Shown: positions 50,267 through 62,065 of the stretch, piece after piece
How positions within the stretch are numbered: the stretch's first letter is position 1
Layout: each line of letters begins with the position of its first letter
Assembly (NCBI GenBank): GCA_009733575.1
Contig: ML769597.1
Coordinates: 9,052 to 73,051 of the forward strand
Direction: 5' to 3'
Origin: Gymnopus androsaceus JB14
Taxonomy: Eukaryota; Basidiomycota; Agaricomycetes; Agaricales; Omphalotaceae
DNA: 64,000 nt
The notes under the pieces: model-generated
Told to the model about the DNA's origin: nothing
The model's database searches: none
The model's input: the letters and a program-made list of their open reading frames with translations, nothing else
Made by a program: the position numbers and the translations under genes

Positions 50267-50578
50267 TATTCGAGGGGTGTGAGCTGGGGAGGATTATATA
50301 TGGAAAAATACCGGTGCCGGGTAAGCAGCATGGTCTATCTAGGCGGTTCCGAAACCGATGTATGACAAATTTAAACCACTCGAAGTGGAGTGATAATAAT
50401 AATTGTTGTTCGGAGAATGAGCACCGAGCGTTTAGTTGCTTCTTTTAAGCGCTGACTTGCATGACACATGACTCACATTTGCGCCGTTGCGGCAATTCAA
50501 ATTTTAATTTACTTTTTTTATCTGAGTCTGAACGTTCTGAACCACGACAGTCCATCTAGTAACCAAGACGCTTAAAGA
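50267..50578. promoter_or_regulatory. Shared divergent promoter with Gcn4-type site
   Basis: 312 bp separate the start codons of the PQ-loop transporter (left) and GMP synthase (right). ATGACTCA at 50468-50475 is a perfect Gcn4/CPC-1 (general amino-acid control) consensus, about 104 bp before the GMP synthase ATG. A T-rich tract lies near 50500-50520. Confidence 0.6.
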
Positions 50579-52722
50579 ATGGCGGAAATCCATGACCAAT
50601 TCGACACTATTCTCATCCTCGATTTTGGATCTCAGGTCAGCAGCCATTCCTGCGCGCAGTTCGAGGCTGATTCTCAACTCTAGTACAGTCATTTGATAAC
50701 ACGTAGATGTCGTGAACACAATGTATATGCAGAACTATTGCCATGTACAGCAAAGGTTGCGGATCTGCATTTCAAACCAAAAGGTATCTCAACTTGGATT
50801 AATCGCTATCGAGGTCTAAAGGAAGATCTTCAGGGATCATTCTCTCTGGTTCACCGTATTCTGTTTACGATAAGGACTCTCCTCATGTCGATCCAGCTGT
50901 GTTCGATCTTGGAGTTCCTGTCCTTGGTATTTGTTATGGTCTTCAGGTACGTGCTTGTTTCTCTGTGGCGTTGAACCTACTTCGTCTCACTACTTATTGT
51001 AGGAGATGGCCTGGGTGATGAAGGGCAAAGTAGAAAAATGTGATCACCGGGAATACGGTTTTGCCCAGCTACAAATCAGCAAAATTCACGAGGGAGACTC
51101 TCCGGTAGACGCATTATTCCAGGGACTGGGTGAAGAGATGCAGGTAAGCCAATTCACGTCTCTGTTATACTCGATAGTTTATGTCCCTAGGTCTGGATGT
51201 CGCACGGAGATCAACTATCAGAAATGCCTCCACATTTCCATATCATTGCCCACACTAAAAGCGCACCGTTCGCCGCTGTGGCTCACGACTCCAAACCATT
51301 CTATGGTATCCAATTCCATCCCGAAGTGACACATTCTCCTCGGGGCAAGGAAGTCATTGGTCGATTCATCGTCAATATCTGTGGTTGCAAAGCAACATGG
51401 ACTATGGTACGTTCCGGTTATTCTCTTCCGCGATGTTATTAACATCTCTGTAGGAAGAATTCATCGGAAAAGAGATTGCTCGGATACGCGAGATCTGTGG
51501 TCCCAAGGGACGTGTAATTGGAGCAGTCAGTGGTGGTGTTGACAGCACAGTCGCAGCCAAACTCATGCACGAGGCCATCGGCGACAGGTAACATTTCTTG
51601 GTATCCTACAACAGCTACACTCCCTGACGTGATAACTGCTTCAGGTTCCACGCAATCATGGTAGACAATGGCGTCCTTCGCTTAAACGAAGCTGAACAAG
51701 TAAACGAAATGCTGAACAAAAATCTCGGTGTCAATCTCACCGTCGTAGACGCGTCAGATCTATTTTTGTCGCGGCTCGAAGATGTCGAGGACCCCGAACA
51801 AAAGCGTAAAATCATCGGGAACACGTTCATTAACGTGTTCGAGGAGGAAGCTGCTAAAATCGAAGCGGCGGCTAGCGAAGAGGAGAAACAAGGCGCTGAG
51901 GCCAAGGGACGGGTCGAGTGGTTATTGCAAGGTACATTATACCCGGACGTTATCGAGAGTATTAGCTTCAAGGGACCCAGTGCGACCATCAAGACTCATC
52001 ATAATGTCGGCGGGTTGCTCAAAGACATGAAGCTCAAGTTAATCGAGCCTCTTCGAGAGCTCTTCAAAGGTGTGTATCGTCAATTTGTTTGAATTTGGCT
52101 CCATGCTGAGGCCAGCTACGTTTAGACGAGGTGCGCGCTCTTGGTCGTCTCCTCTCAATACCCGCCCCTCTGGTCCAACGTCATCCCTTCCCTGGACCTG
52201 GACTGGCTATCCGTATCCTTGGCCCAGTTACCCGAGAACAAGTCCGGATATTACAGCTCGCCGATAGTATCTACATCGAGGAGATCCGTAATGCTCAATT
52301 GTACGACAAAATCTCCCAAGCGTTCGCTGTTCTCCTTCCAGTTCGTGCAGTCGGTGTTATGGGTGACGCTAGGACGTACGAGCAGGTTGGTCATGCTTTA
52401 TTCATTGAGTAGGCTATATCATCTCACTCATCTCGACGTCTAGGTCATTGCCCTACGAGCTGTACAGTCGGAGGATTTCATGACGGCTGATTGGTGCGTT
52501 TGGCGTTTATGAATTCGTTATGCTTTTGGGCTCATTCTTTCGTAGGTATGTCTTCCCGGCAGAAGTGCTGCGTCGCATCTCTTCTAGAATTACCAACGAA
52601 GTCAACGGTATAAACCGAGTTACATATGATATCTCGTCTAAACCTCCTGCCGTACGTTTGTATCCTCTGACTCAAAAAAGGATGAACTCTGATTGGTATT
52701 GCAGACTGTCGAGTGGTTATGA
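50579..52722 (+). CDS. GUA1: GMP synthase (glutamine-hydrolysing)
   Basis: Amidates XMP to GMP with glutamine and ATP, in the cytosol. The N-terminal class-I glutamine amidotransferase domain has [26 protein letters not shown], the nucleophile Cys in VLGICYGLQ, and HPEV as catalytic His-Glu. The ATP-pyrophosphatase domain has the P-loop [14 protein letters not shown], then [14 protein letters not shown], and the dimerisation domain [14 protein letters not shown] ending ISSKPPATVEWL, TGA at 52720. About nine short introns; every join checked keeps frame. The expected essential residues are present and no frameshift is seen, so this is the functional copy. A decayed partial copy lies 4.5 kb downstream. 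Confidence 0.95.
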
Positions 52723-54088
52723 TTTATATCTGAAGAGAAGAAAGATCGATATAGGCATGTATAGTAGCGTAGGTACAGATGTCGTTGGATATCTTATTAC
52801 AATGTTTTTCATCCTTTCGATAATGCCTTCCGACAAGTCCAAATCTGTCTGACCGAACGTAAGTAAGTACTGCTCTCCGCTCTAGAATATCATATCAAGA
52901 TTATTCCTCTAGAACTTCGATTTGAGATTTTTTCAAACCCTGCCATTCCCCATTGGTCCTTACTTCCATCATCTCACGAGCGCTAAGATTCAAAACGACG
53001 AAACTCGCTCGAGCAGGGCTATCTATATCGCTGAAATTGTTAAAACATCACAGTGAGTACCCTCCACTCTACCGGAGGCATTTTTGCCAGGGCTACAGTC
53101 AAGATTGGTGAACCCAAGGATTGTGCGTTGTATCTACTAGATCGTAGAAGGAACGACTCTCCGTGTACCAATATATATGCCATTGTCATTTTCACCACTT
53201 GTATAAGTCCCAGAGGAGGCGAACTCTACAGCTGGGCTAAGATTTTGACGCTGTCATGGGGTGCCATTCTCCAAAGGTCATCCGAGTTTTGTTGACGAAT
53301 CCAATCCTATCCTACTATTGGATCCTCGTAAACTTCGGAAATAAGTTCTCAAGGTTACTGTCTCCTCGAATTCTAGGTTGGGGAACGTTTTTTGTTGGAT
53401 TTGTCTTGCTGGCATCGTTTTCAACGATGAGCTCGATGATTTTCCAAAAATTTCACCTCGGTATAAATGGCCCGCTGGCCCGCTTGACTCCGATTTCTGT
53501 GCTCGGAAGAGCCGAGTCACAAGGGTGCATGGTCGATAATCAGGTTCCAGCTTTTCTTCTTTAGACTAAATGGCCTCCTGGCCCATGCTCGGAAGAGCCA
53601 AATCAAACATTGGCCGATGGTTATGAGTTCTGGAACCAGTCGTCGAGTTTACACTACTTTCATATATATGGTGTGCGGCGGCAAGTCTCAAGTGCATACT
53701 ATAGTTATGGCACTTGAACTACAATACTTGAACACATTTGAGCTTGGCTCGTTGCTGTGGTGGGCATCGAGACTTTTAATACTAATGATACTTACAATCC
53801 CAGGTATATAGTATGTATGTAGAGCTTATGTATGTTTCAAGTAGTTTGGCACCTGTGGTGGGACAACGATCTACAGCAGCGTCTCCATATTGAGGCAGCT
53901 GTGAGCTCGTCGTTGTTTTGCTCCAGGTGTCCCGGAGACGAAAGTGCTAATGCCGCACTGGGATAATCTCCGGACGATCCGGCGTTCAGCACTTGGACCA
54001 GGCCGTGTAATAAAACCTTCCTTCCTTCCCCAAGTCGGTAAACTCGTGTAGATGTTCTTCCCCTCTTGTCCTCCTTTTTCAAGACCGT
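52723..54088. other. Spacer downstream of GMP synthase
   Basis: Several open frames up to 102 codons, none with a recognisable domain. A short repeated phrase containing GCTCGGAAGAGCC occurs near 53500 and 53589. No supported gene. Confidence 0.45.
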
Positions 54089-54282
54089 CAAGATGGAAAG
54101 GATTCTGAAACCGGATAGGGCTTGTCATAGTTTGGATATACAAGCTCTAAAGGCCAGTCGCTAATGGCCCACTCATGCCATGGATTAATAGGTGCTTTAG
54201 ATCTGTCTGAAAATGTATGCTTCCTTGTAACTGAGTTGTTACTTGTACCCAAGGCACTGAGTGCTTTGGTTCTGACCGCCAA
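54089..54282 (-). pseudogene. Last exon of the secreted-protein gene (duplicate remnant)
   Basis: Minus-strand reading PWHEWAISDWPLELVYPN...SFPS-stop matches the terminal exon of the intact gene at 57.44-58.4 kb (PWHEWGISDWPLDLVYPN...SFPS-stop). All earlier exons are missing here; the sequence passes directly into the region downstream of the RING gene. Confidence 0.75.
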
Positions 54283-54743
54283 ATTGGAAGGTAGCTTGGA
54301 GCTGTGTCTGCTTCACTCATCCACGCTGCTTTAGACCCGCTGGCAGACCAGAATACATATAGTATTAGCCATAGTGAAACAGATGTCTTGGGAGCACTGG
54401 GTACGATACAAGCCGATGAGAAAAATGCAGTGGTATAAAAATGGGGTGGAAAGCCGACCAACGTTATTACTGTTGGCGAAGGCTTCGAGAAAAACCCAAT
54501 AGCTCTTTTTTTTTTTTTCAAATGAGAACAAAATTAGACGCCGTAAGCCAAGCTAGCCAAGATACGTGCAAAACCGGCTGGCTCCGCTACTAAAGAGTCG
54601 CATCTAAGTGACTGGCTTTCCTATTCGAAGATCATGACTGCGCTGAAACCTTCAGTTTCTTCGCGAGATTCGCCTGCTTGATTTTCAGCATCAGAGACAT
54701 ATAATAGGCAAACGAACCCGCACCTGCTTATCCGCGTTTTTCT

Positions 54744-55494
54744 TCATATCTTTTTCTTTACCAGCCGCCGCTTATTGATCATGTTTCTCCGTAGTTTTTC
54801 GCTCTCCTTGGTCTCTGCCTCGAGCAGTTTGGTGAGCCGAGCATTTTTGCGAGCGATCGTCTGCTTCGAGCGTTCGGCTTTTTTGAGCTCTTTCTTGAGC
54901 TTCGTCACTTCGGATGCTGATGATTCGACTTGTAGTATCTTCGGGCGCCACGCTTTAACCTTCTTCTTAAGCGCACGTTTCTTATCCTGCAACAGCTGCA
55001 TACGAAAGAACATAGGTACCAATCGCTCTTCCATGTTCTCCGCCACTTTGAGCAGGTTATTCTAGAGGAAAAATGAACGTGGAGTGCTATGGATTCAGTT
55101 GAATAAGAACACACCGCAGTATTTGCATCAACCTCGAGCTTCTCAACGATTCTTCTAATTCCTTCTGGGACCTCCTTTGCCGACGATGGACTGGAATCAA
55201 GACGGAGATGATTCATCGAATTGGCCAGGTATTGAACGCGGGTTTCAGTATCTTCTGGAGCGGAAACAAATATTCTATGAAGCTGGCCCTTCATCCTCGG
55301 TTTCCTGCAAGACGGGCATTGTCGGCTGGTCTTCAGCGACTGAGTGCACGTTTCGCAGAACCCATGCCCTGGTATAATTGGATTTCAGCTTGAAGCTTCA
55401 ATGATCAATTTGGAAGTAACTTACCGCAGGGAGAAAAGAGGAAGCTCTCTAGAGGGAGAGTTTCACAGCATATATCACACCGAACATCGACCAT
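54744..55494 (-). pseudogene. RING-finger/coiled-coil protein, truncated copy
   Basis: Exon 1 (55494 to about 55427) and exon 2 encode a C3HC4 RING: CDICCETLP...FSPCG, then GFCETCTQSL and QCPSCRKP. Exon 3 encodes a Lys/Glu-rich coiled coil (NMEERLVPMFFRMQLLQ...). Relative to the copy at 59.2-60.4 kb it lacks about 24 bp after LVKKK and then reads into an early stop at 54744. Many acidic residues of the other copy are lysine or asparagine here. A truncated ligase fragment could still be made. Confidence 0.7.
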
Positions 55495-56529
55495 TGTGGC
55501 ATTGATGATGGGATTCGAGGAAGCCCCAAGACCTCCGATCCCGTGAGACGGGATTCCCGTCCCGCCGAATTTTGGACTTTTGGAGGCTGAAGTCCAACGC
55601 CAAACGCCGAATTTTGAGCCTAATTCAGCACCTATCTCCGATGCCAGATACCCACTTGGCGCCAAAAAAGGCCATTCTTGATAGATGTCTGGTGCCTTTG
55701 CGCCGAAAAATCTGTAATATCATACATAATCTCAGTCTATGCGAATAATCCGTCGGAGGTTTTGTCGGGTTTCAACCGCGGTTTACAGCAACAAACAAAA
55801 ACCTCCGTTAGTTAGCAGTAGGGCGGGTTACTCTGAGTCAGTGTCAAAGCGTAAAATTTCAGTGGTGGTTTTTCATATAGACATTTCGCATGAGCTCCGT
55901 CAAGTAAGACACCACATAGAGGTCGAAGGAAGCATAGTTTTAATTCCATCTCTATTAGTATGTCGACTATTTTGATTTCGCTGCTGCCGATTTACCAAGG
56001 TACCAGGGCACTTTCATATGAACCGTGTCTTACATCATCCCCAAAATACTTTGAAATACTTGTATGTTCACCGTTAACAATGATTTATGTGCGTATGACT
56101 ACACTGGGTCGAGGCCAAATCGTCGCTGGTGGGAAAGGAGCGTCCAAGCCATTGTATATCGTAGTAAATCATGCAATTCGGAGATCTCACGCGTCATTTA
56201 GATGGCTGTCCTAAAGCAAGAGCGCTGTAAACTTAGTTGCAGGAACCGAGTCGGACTACAAACTTACTTCCTTCCATACTCTAAACGTCATTGTAGGCTT
56301 CCCTGAACTAAGTCGTAGCCTTGAATGCTGTCGTTCTGACCGCCAAATTGCGCTAGGGATCCTACAAAACTAAATTAGAGAAAAGAAACGATCTTGAACC
56401 ATAATTCCTTCTAGAAAATTATTGAAAGCCATACGAGTCGTACGACGGTCTCCTCTAAAGCCCTTTTGGTTTAGACTGATGTTAACAATGAGAAACACAA
56501 ATATATCACGGCAACATATAGCAGTCTGT
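55495..56529. other. Spacer between the duplicated blocks
   Basis: Upstream region of the RING copy, with short inverted words (GAGACGGGATTCCCGTC near 55542), followed by stop-rich sequence up to the start of the GMP synthase copy. No gene seen. Confidence 0.45.
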
Positions 56530-57310
56530 GCTAGCGAAGAGAAGAAACAAGGCGCTGAGGCCAAGGGATGGGTCGACTGGTTGTTGCAAGATACATTATA
56601 CCTCGAAAGTATTAGCTTCAAGGGACCCAGTGCGACCGTCAAGACTCACCATAATGTCGGCGGGCTGCTCAAAGATATGAAGCTCAAGTTAATCGAGCCT
56701 CTTCGAGAGCCATTTAAAGGTATGTATCATCAATTTGTTTGAATTTGGCTCCATGCTGAGGCCAGCTACGTTTAGACGAGGTGCGCGCTCTTGGTCGTCT
56801 TCTCTCAATAACCGCTCCTCTGGTCCAACGCCATCCTTTCCCTGGACCTGGACTTGCTATCCGTATCCTTGGCCCAGTTACCCGAGAACAAGTCCGGATA
56901 TTACAGCTCGCCGATAGTATCAACATCGAGGAGATCCGTGAAGCTGAATTGTAAAACAAAATTTCCCAAGCGTTCGCTGTTCTCCTTCCAGTTCGTGCAG
57001 TCGGTGTCATGGGTGACGCTAGGATGCACGAGCAGGTCGGTCATGCTTTATTCAGAGAGTAGGCTGTATCTTCTCACTCATCCCGACGTCTAGGTCATTG
57101 CCCTACGAGCTGTGTGGTCGGAGGATTTCATGACGGCTGACTGGTACATTTAGCGTTTATGAATTCGTTATGCTTTCCGAGGGCTCATTCTTTCGTAGGT
57201 ATATCTTCCCGGCAGAAGTGCTGCGTCGCATCTCTTCTAGAATTACCAACGAAGTCAACGGTATAAACCGAGTTACACATGATATCTCGTCTAAATCTCC
57301 TGCTGTGCGT
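56530..57310 (+). pseudogene. GMP synthase 3'-half pseudogene
   Basis: Matches 51880-52655 of the intact gene, exons and introns alike, from the GAEAKG region through [14 protein letters not shown] to TYDISSK. The whole amidotransferase domain and the ATP P-loop are missing. A 9-bp loss removes three codons in the LYPDVIES region, and a TAA interrupts the frame at about 56951 where the intact gene has TAC. The final exon (ATVEWL) is absent. Non-functional. Confidence 0.93.
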
Positions 57311-57439
57311 TTGGATGACCTCTGATAGTCATGTATAATAACTGAGGAACAGATTTCCGTTGTATAGAATACCTTCATCCTTTCGACAATGCATTTCACC
57401 GCCCTCCAACAAGTATGTACAATCCCTTTTACAAGACCA

Positions 57440-58404
57440 TTAAGATGGAAAGGATCCCGACAGTGGATAGGGCTTGGCCCCGTTTGGATACACAAGGTCC
57501 AGAGGCCAGTCGCTAATCCCCCACTCATGCCATGGAGCAACGGGTGCTTTAGCTCTGGTTAACCCTTCCTTCTCTGTAAGAAGTGGCACCAGTTAGGTTT
57601 CATTTTATTTTAGGCAGAATGTAACTCGTCATAAACTCACCTTGATCTTCAGGCGAGTAGCACTTGGTTATTATAAGCCCGAGGTCATTGTTATGTTCGA
57701 CAAACTTGGGCGGAATAAACGTTGTATATGTATCTTTATCATAAGGCTCATGAAGAAAGATGAGAGTTGATTCGGGGTCAAAACCTCCTTTTTGTTTTTT
57801 GATATAATCCACTAGCCCGCTCTTGGCCGGAGCATACAGCTGTGCAAGGTATCCATTAGCCTTGACGATGAAGGGAGAATGCTTAGTATGCTACCTTTTT
57901 CACCACTTCACGTTTGAAAAAGTTGCTGCTAGGCAAGGAGGTTACGGGGCACTAACAATGCGTGTCGATAATGTCACTGAGAGCATAACTACGAACGAAA
58001 CTTACAATCCAGTGGCCATTGCTAAAGGATGCAGGCCGAGCAAAAAGTTCTCGATACGAGGGAGATATTCCGACCCGTACGGGTTTAAAGACTACGTGCC
58101 CGTAAGCTTGATCTGTAACTGTTTTCGCTGCTTCCAGTCGCTTAGCAGCTTTCTAATATCGGTGGCCAACATTAGATTAATCATTAGATCAGAGAGAGAA
58201 AACACACCTCATTGGCCGCATAAACATACCCTACGACATTTTTACCCGCGTCACGAGTAGAAAGCGACAGACTGGATTCTGTCTTTTGGAGATTGACAGG
58301 GGAGGCATCGACGAATACTAGCCGAATCAGAAGAAAGGTGGAAATGAGTAGATTTGGAGGAAGAATCATAGTTAGCAGAGTCCAGCTCCGAATTGAAGGA
58401 TGTG
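57440..58404 (-). CDS. Secreted protein of unknown function
   Basis: Start at about 58404 (MILPPNLLISTFLLIRLVFV, signal peptide, likely cut after VDA). Exons then give DAGKNVVGYVYAANE, KRLEAAKTVTDQAYGHVVFK...PVRVGISPSYRELFARPASL, NGYLAQLYAPAKSGLVDYIKKQKGG...STLIFLHEPYDKDTYTTF...LGLIITKCYSPEDQ, and the last exon GLTRAKAPVAPWHEWGISDWP...SFPS with TAA at 57440-57442. Some intron borders in the middle (57,850-58,060) are not fixed. Roughly 220-240 residues. I recognise no domain. The paralogous remnant at 54.09-54.28 kb shows it belonged to the duplicated block. Confidence 0.6.
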
Positions 58405-59197
58405 AAATGAGGGGGCGCACCAGGCGACGTGAAAGCAAGAGACCAACTTGCGGCCGTTTTAATATATCATAAAATGGTAAACATCTCCGAGAAACCGGAT
58501 GAATGAACGAAGAGGCGCGTGAGAGTACCCATATCTAGAGACCACGCAGTGTCTGAATATGTGCAAGGGATTTAGACACCCCTCATCAAAGTTAGAGAGA
58601 TAGCCTTGGATACTGTTGGAGATATGAACGCGTATCGCGTGCGCCACATTCTACAGCCTAGATATATCTTATCTCTGAGTTTGGTATATAAAGTAGCTTG
58701 TATTCACAATGTACACTACCCGTTTATCCCTCCTTCGAATGTCATTGCGAGGGCAATTGGATTCTCTTTCGACGATCTTCTCGGGCTCCTAACCTTCACT
58801 CCAAACAGATACTTACAGTCATTATGTGTACTGTTGATATCCCATATTTGTTCCCCAAGCCTGAAGCGATATGATGGTCAATAAGATTCCGGGCTTTTCC
58901 ACAAGAAATGAACAAACATATAGCTGGAGAAGGAAGTTATTCGAGTAAAGGTACATGTCATAAAAGGAGAGAGCGGTGAGCCTCTAGATCTTTTACAGCA
59001 CACGCTCATGAGAATGAGGAAGTGAACTGCCAGCGATCGCGAAAGCTTCCTCTGGTAGTGTCTTTCGTTAGACTGATAAAAACACAAATATAACATGGAC
59101 TGCAGTCTGCAAATTTTGTGGATCCGTCAAGAATCTACCTTACTGACGCATGAAATCGGAAGAAAAGTAGTCTTGATTCTCTGGAGCTGTGTACACT
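58405..59197. other. Intergenic region, no gene seen
   Basis: Promoter side of the secreted-protein gene and downstream side of the RING gene; nothing else recognised. Confidence 0.45.
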
Positions 59198-60383
59198 TCA
59201 CGAATCCACACTGTTATAAATCCAGATTAGAATACATATAGTATTAGCCATAGCGAAACAGATGTCTTGGGAGTAGGTACAACGATACAATCCGATGAGA
59301 AAAATGCAGTGGTATAATGCGATGGAAAGCCAGCTATTGGCGAAGGTTTCCAGAAAGGCCCTGTAGCGAAGAAGAGAATAAGAACAGAAGCAGGCAGAGT
59401 GAGCCAAACTACGTACAAAACCAGCTGGCTCAACTATCAAAGAGTCGTCAGCACTATTCGAGTGACTCGCTTTCCGGTTCGAAGATGACTGCGCATGCGC
59501 TAAAACCTTCAGCTTCTTCTTCACGAGAGTAACCTGCTTGAATTTCAGCATCAGAAACATATAGATAAGCAAACAAATACGCACCTGCTTATCCGCGTTC
59601 TCCTTCTCTTGCACCAACTGGTATACTAATACATCCTTCTCCTTAGCCAACCGCCGCTCATCGATCACATCTCTCCGTAGTTTCTCGCTCTCTTTGGTCT
59701 CTGCCTCGAGCAGTTTGGTGAGCCGATCATTCTCGCTAGCCATCGTTTGTTTCGAATGCTCGACTTTTTCGAGCTCTTTCTTGAGCCTCACCACTTCGGA
59801 TGCTGATGATTCGGCTTGCATTATCTTCGGGTGCCATGCGTTAACCTTCTCCTGAAGCGCGCGTTTCTCATCCTGCTCCAGTTGCATACGAAAGAAGATT
59901 GGTACTAATCGCTCTTCCATGTTCTTCGCCACTTTGAGCAGGTTATTCTAGAGAAAAGAATGAACGTCGAGTACTGTGGATTTAATCAAATAAGAACGCA
60001 CAGCAGTATCTTCATCAACCTCGAGCTTCTCAACGATTCTTCTAATTTCTTCTGGGACCTTCTTTGCCGACGATGGACTGGAATCCGGACGGAGATGATT
60101 CATCGAATTGGCCAGCGATTGAGCGTGGGCTTGAGTATCTTCCGGAGCGGTAACAAATATTCTATGAAGTTGGCCCTTCTTCCTTGGTTTCCTGCAAGAC
60201 GGGCATTGTCTGCTGCTCTCCAGCGACTGAGTGCACGTTTCGCAGAATCCGTGCCCTGGCATAATTGGATGATTCAGCTTGAAGCTTCGATTATCGATAT
60301 TAAACTAGCCTACCGCACGGTGAAAAGAGGAAGCCCTCTAGAGGGAAAGTTTCACAACATATGTCGCATTGAACATCGACCAT
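59198..60383 (-). CDS. RING-finger/coiled-coil protein (probable E3 ubiquitin ligase)
   Basis: Start at 60383 (MVDVQCDICCETFPLEG). The C3HC4 RING is CDIC...CGHGFCETC...CPSCRKP, completed across a short intron that falls between the CG and HG of the zinc site. Then a linker (LHRIFVTAPEDTQAHAQSL, DSSPSSAKKVPEEIRRIVEK) and a long coiled coil starting NMEERLVPIFFRMQLEQDEK and running to ENADKQ. A further exon adds a Lys-rich, Ser-rich tail (LVKKKLKVLAHAQSSSNRKA, ADDSLIVEPAGF). The exact end is unsure; the frame closes at 59198 but a donor-like GTACGT near 59415 may lead elsewhere. Compared with the 54.7-55.5 kb copy this one is complete. Confidence 0.75.
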
Positions 60384-60671
60384 TGTGGCATTGATGATGG
60401 GAGTCGGAAGAGACAGCTTTGGGTTCACGTGGTGTGACGAATCGTGCTTTGTAGGCGCCAAGCGCCGGTAGTAGAACGAAATATGTGACCATTGAATAAA
60501 ACTAGATAGAAACTGTACATGAAAAAAAATCTGTAGAAATTGACGAAAAATGATCATGAAAATGTTGCGCGGGGATGCGGTATACGATGATGATAACTCT
60601 ACGAATGTAAGTATAGGATAGGCTGAGTGAGATAGGTTGTGAAGTTGAATGAACCCAGAAATGAAACTTGT

Positions 60672-62065
60672 CTACTCGTCATCGGAATCATCACCAAGTA
60701 CTGCCGGCTCTTTCACCCAGCCCTTCTTCTTGAGCACAGACTATGAGCGACTAACAATGTCAGACACGAAGAAAAGAAGTAGGCTCAAAACTTACCTCCC
60801 AAGGGGACAAAGTCTCCTTCGTAGTGGGTGGAACACGACCCTCAGTATGCTGAACGACAAATTCATGGAAGATTGGGTTGACACTACCAAAAAAGGTATT
60901 CGTAGTCAGAAACAGGGCATCGAATCGTTGTCACACGAGACTCACGTTGCATGATTCTCTATACAAGCAAAATGCGGCGCTCCCGGTATCGATTCAAGCG
61001 ACGCATCAACACCAGCATCCTGTAGCCGATGCAAAAACTCTTCCGCATATTCACGCGGATACGCCACGTCCTCCAATCCCTGTATCAACTTGACTGGGAC
61101 TTTGATCTTCTTAAGCTCCTCTATAGTGAGTGAACGACGGTTTAGGAAAATATCTAGGGTGGTTAAACGGTAGTCGTCTAGGTGGGCGGTGTTCCACGCT
61201 TTCATGCAGAGAGGAAGAATACAAGCGACGATGCTGGAGAATTGAAAAAAAAGACATTGAGAATTATCGACCAAGGCTTTGAAGAAATTAACGACGACTT
61301 ACGCTTGTACGAAGGTATTGTTACGGTCATAAAAACCCAACTCCAAAGCGCCACGAACGGCGTAAGCCAGTTCTTCTTGATCGGGAGTATTAGTTCGCCA
61401 TCCTTCAGCCCACGCGTCGTATATCGCTTGTCTGCCCTCTGCGGCTTCTGCGGGCTGCGAAATGCGAAACAAGAAGAAAGGAGTGTAAGTGTGAATATCG
61501 AAGAGCCAAAATCGAAATCGTACCTCTTCCAATCCAAGAGGAGACACAAGGAACAACGACGCAATCAATTCCGGATGCGAGAGGGCCATTTGGAGAGCGA
61601 TGATAGTTCCCAATGAGAGTGCAAAGATGTGGCAAGGAGGTAGTTTCATTTTGGTCTGATAGACAAGATTAGTTGGTTGAGTTGGGATCGTACCAAATAG
61701 GGATACTGACCATAAATTTCGCCATATCCTCTGCAGCCATCTCCTGATCAAAATCTTTAGGAACCTTTCCCTTGGTTTCACCATGCGCTCGCATATCTAC
61801 AGCGACGAGGTTGAATTGTCTAATTTTGGGATCACTAAATTGAACTAGCAAGAGAGGAGCCAGATAAGGTTCAGAAGGAAAGACGAGATAAATGCAGATT
61901 GAACGCACAATTGAAGGCTTGCGATGGCACATAGACAGGGTGCAAGAAAAGCACTGTCGGAAGCTTCGGATCAATTTTCTTGGCTGAAGAAGAGGTCGGA
62001 GTGGATATCGTGTAGTTGAAGGTGATGGGACCTCCAGCGAGCTTGTCGATTTTGATAGTAGGCAT
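60672..62065 (-). CDS. Alpha/beta hydrolase fold protein
   Basis: Start at 62065 (MPTIKIDKLAGGPITFNYTI). Landmarks in order: TVLFLHPVYVPSQAF (oxyanion side), FNLVAVDMRAHGETKG, nucleophile elbow CHIFALSLGTIIALQMAL (Ser in A-L-S-L-G), FLVSPLGLEE, VPVKLIQGLEDVAYP with the acid Asp, GAPHFACIENH with the catalytic His, then VNPIFHEFVVQHTEGRVPP and the end LKKKGWVKEPAVLGDDSDDE before TAG at 60672-60674. About six short introns. No signal peptide, so probably intracellular. Ester or epoxide substrate unknown. Confidence 0.82.

Noticed and set aside
57600..57812. 70-codon minus-strand frame as a stand-alone small gene
   Set aside because: Its reading continues upstream and downstream through splice sites into the larger secreted-protein gene.
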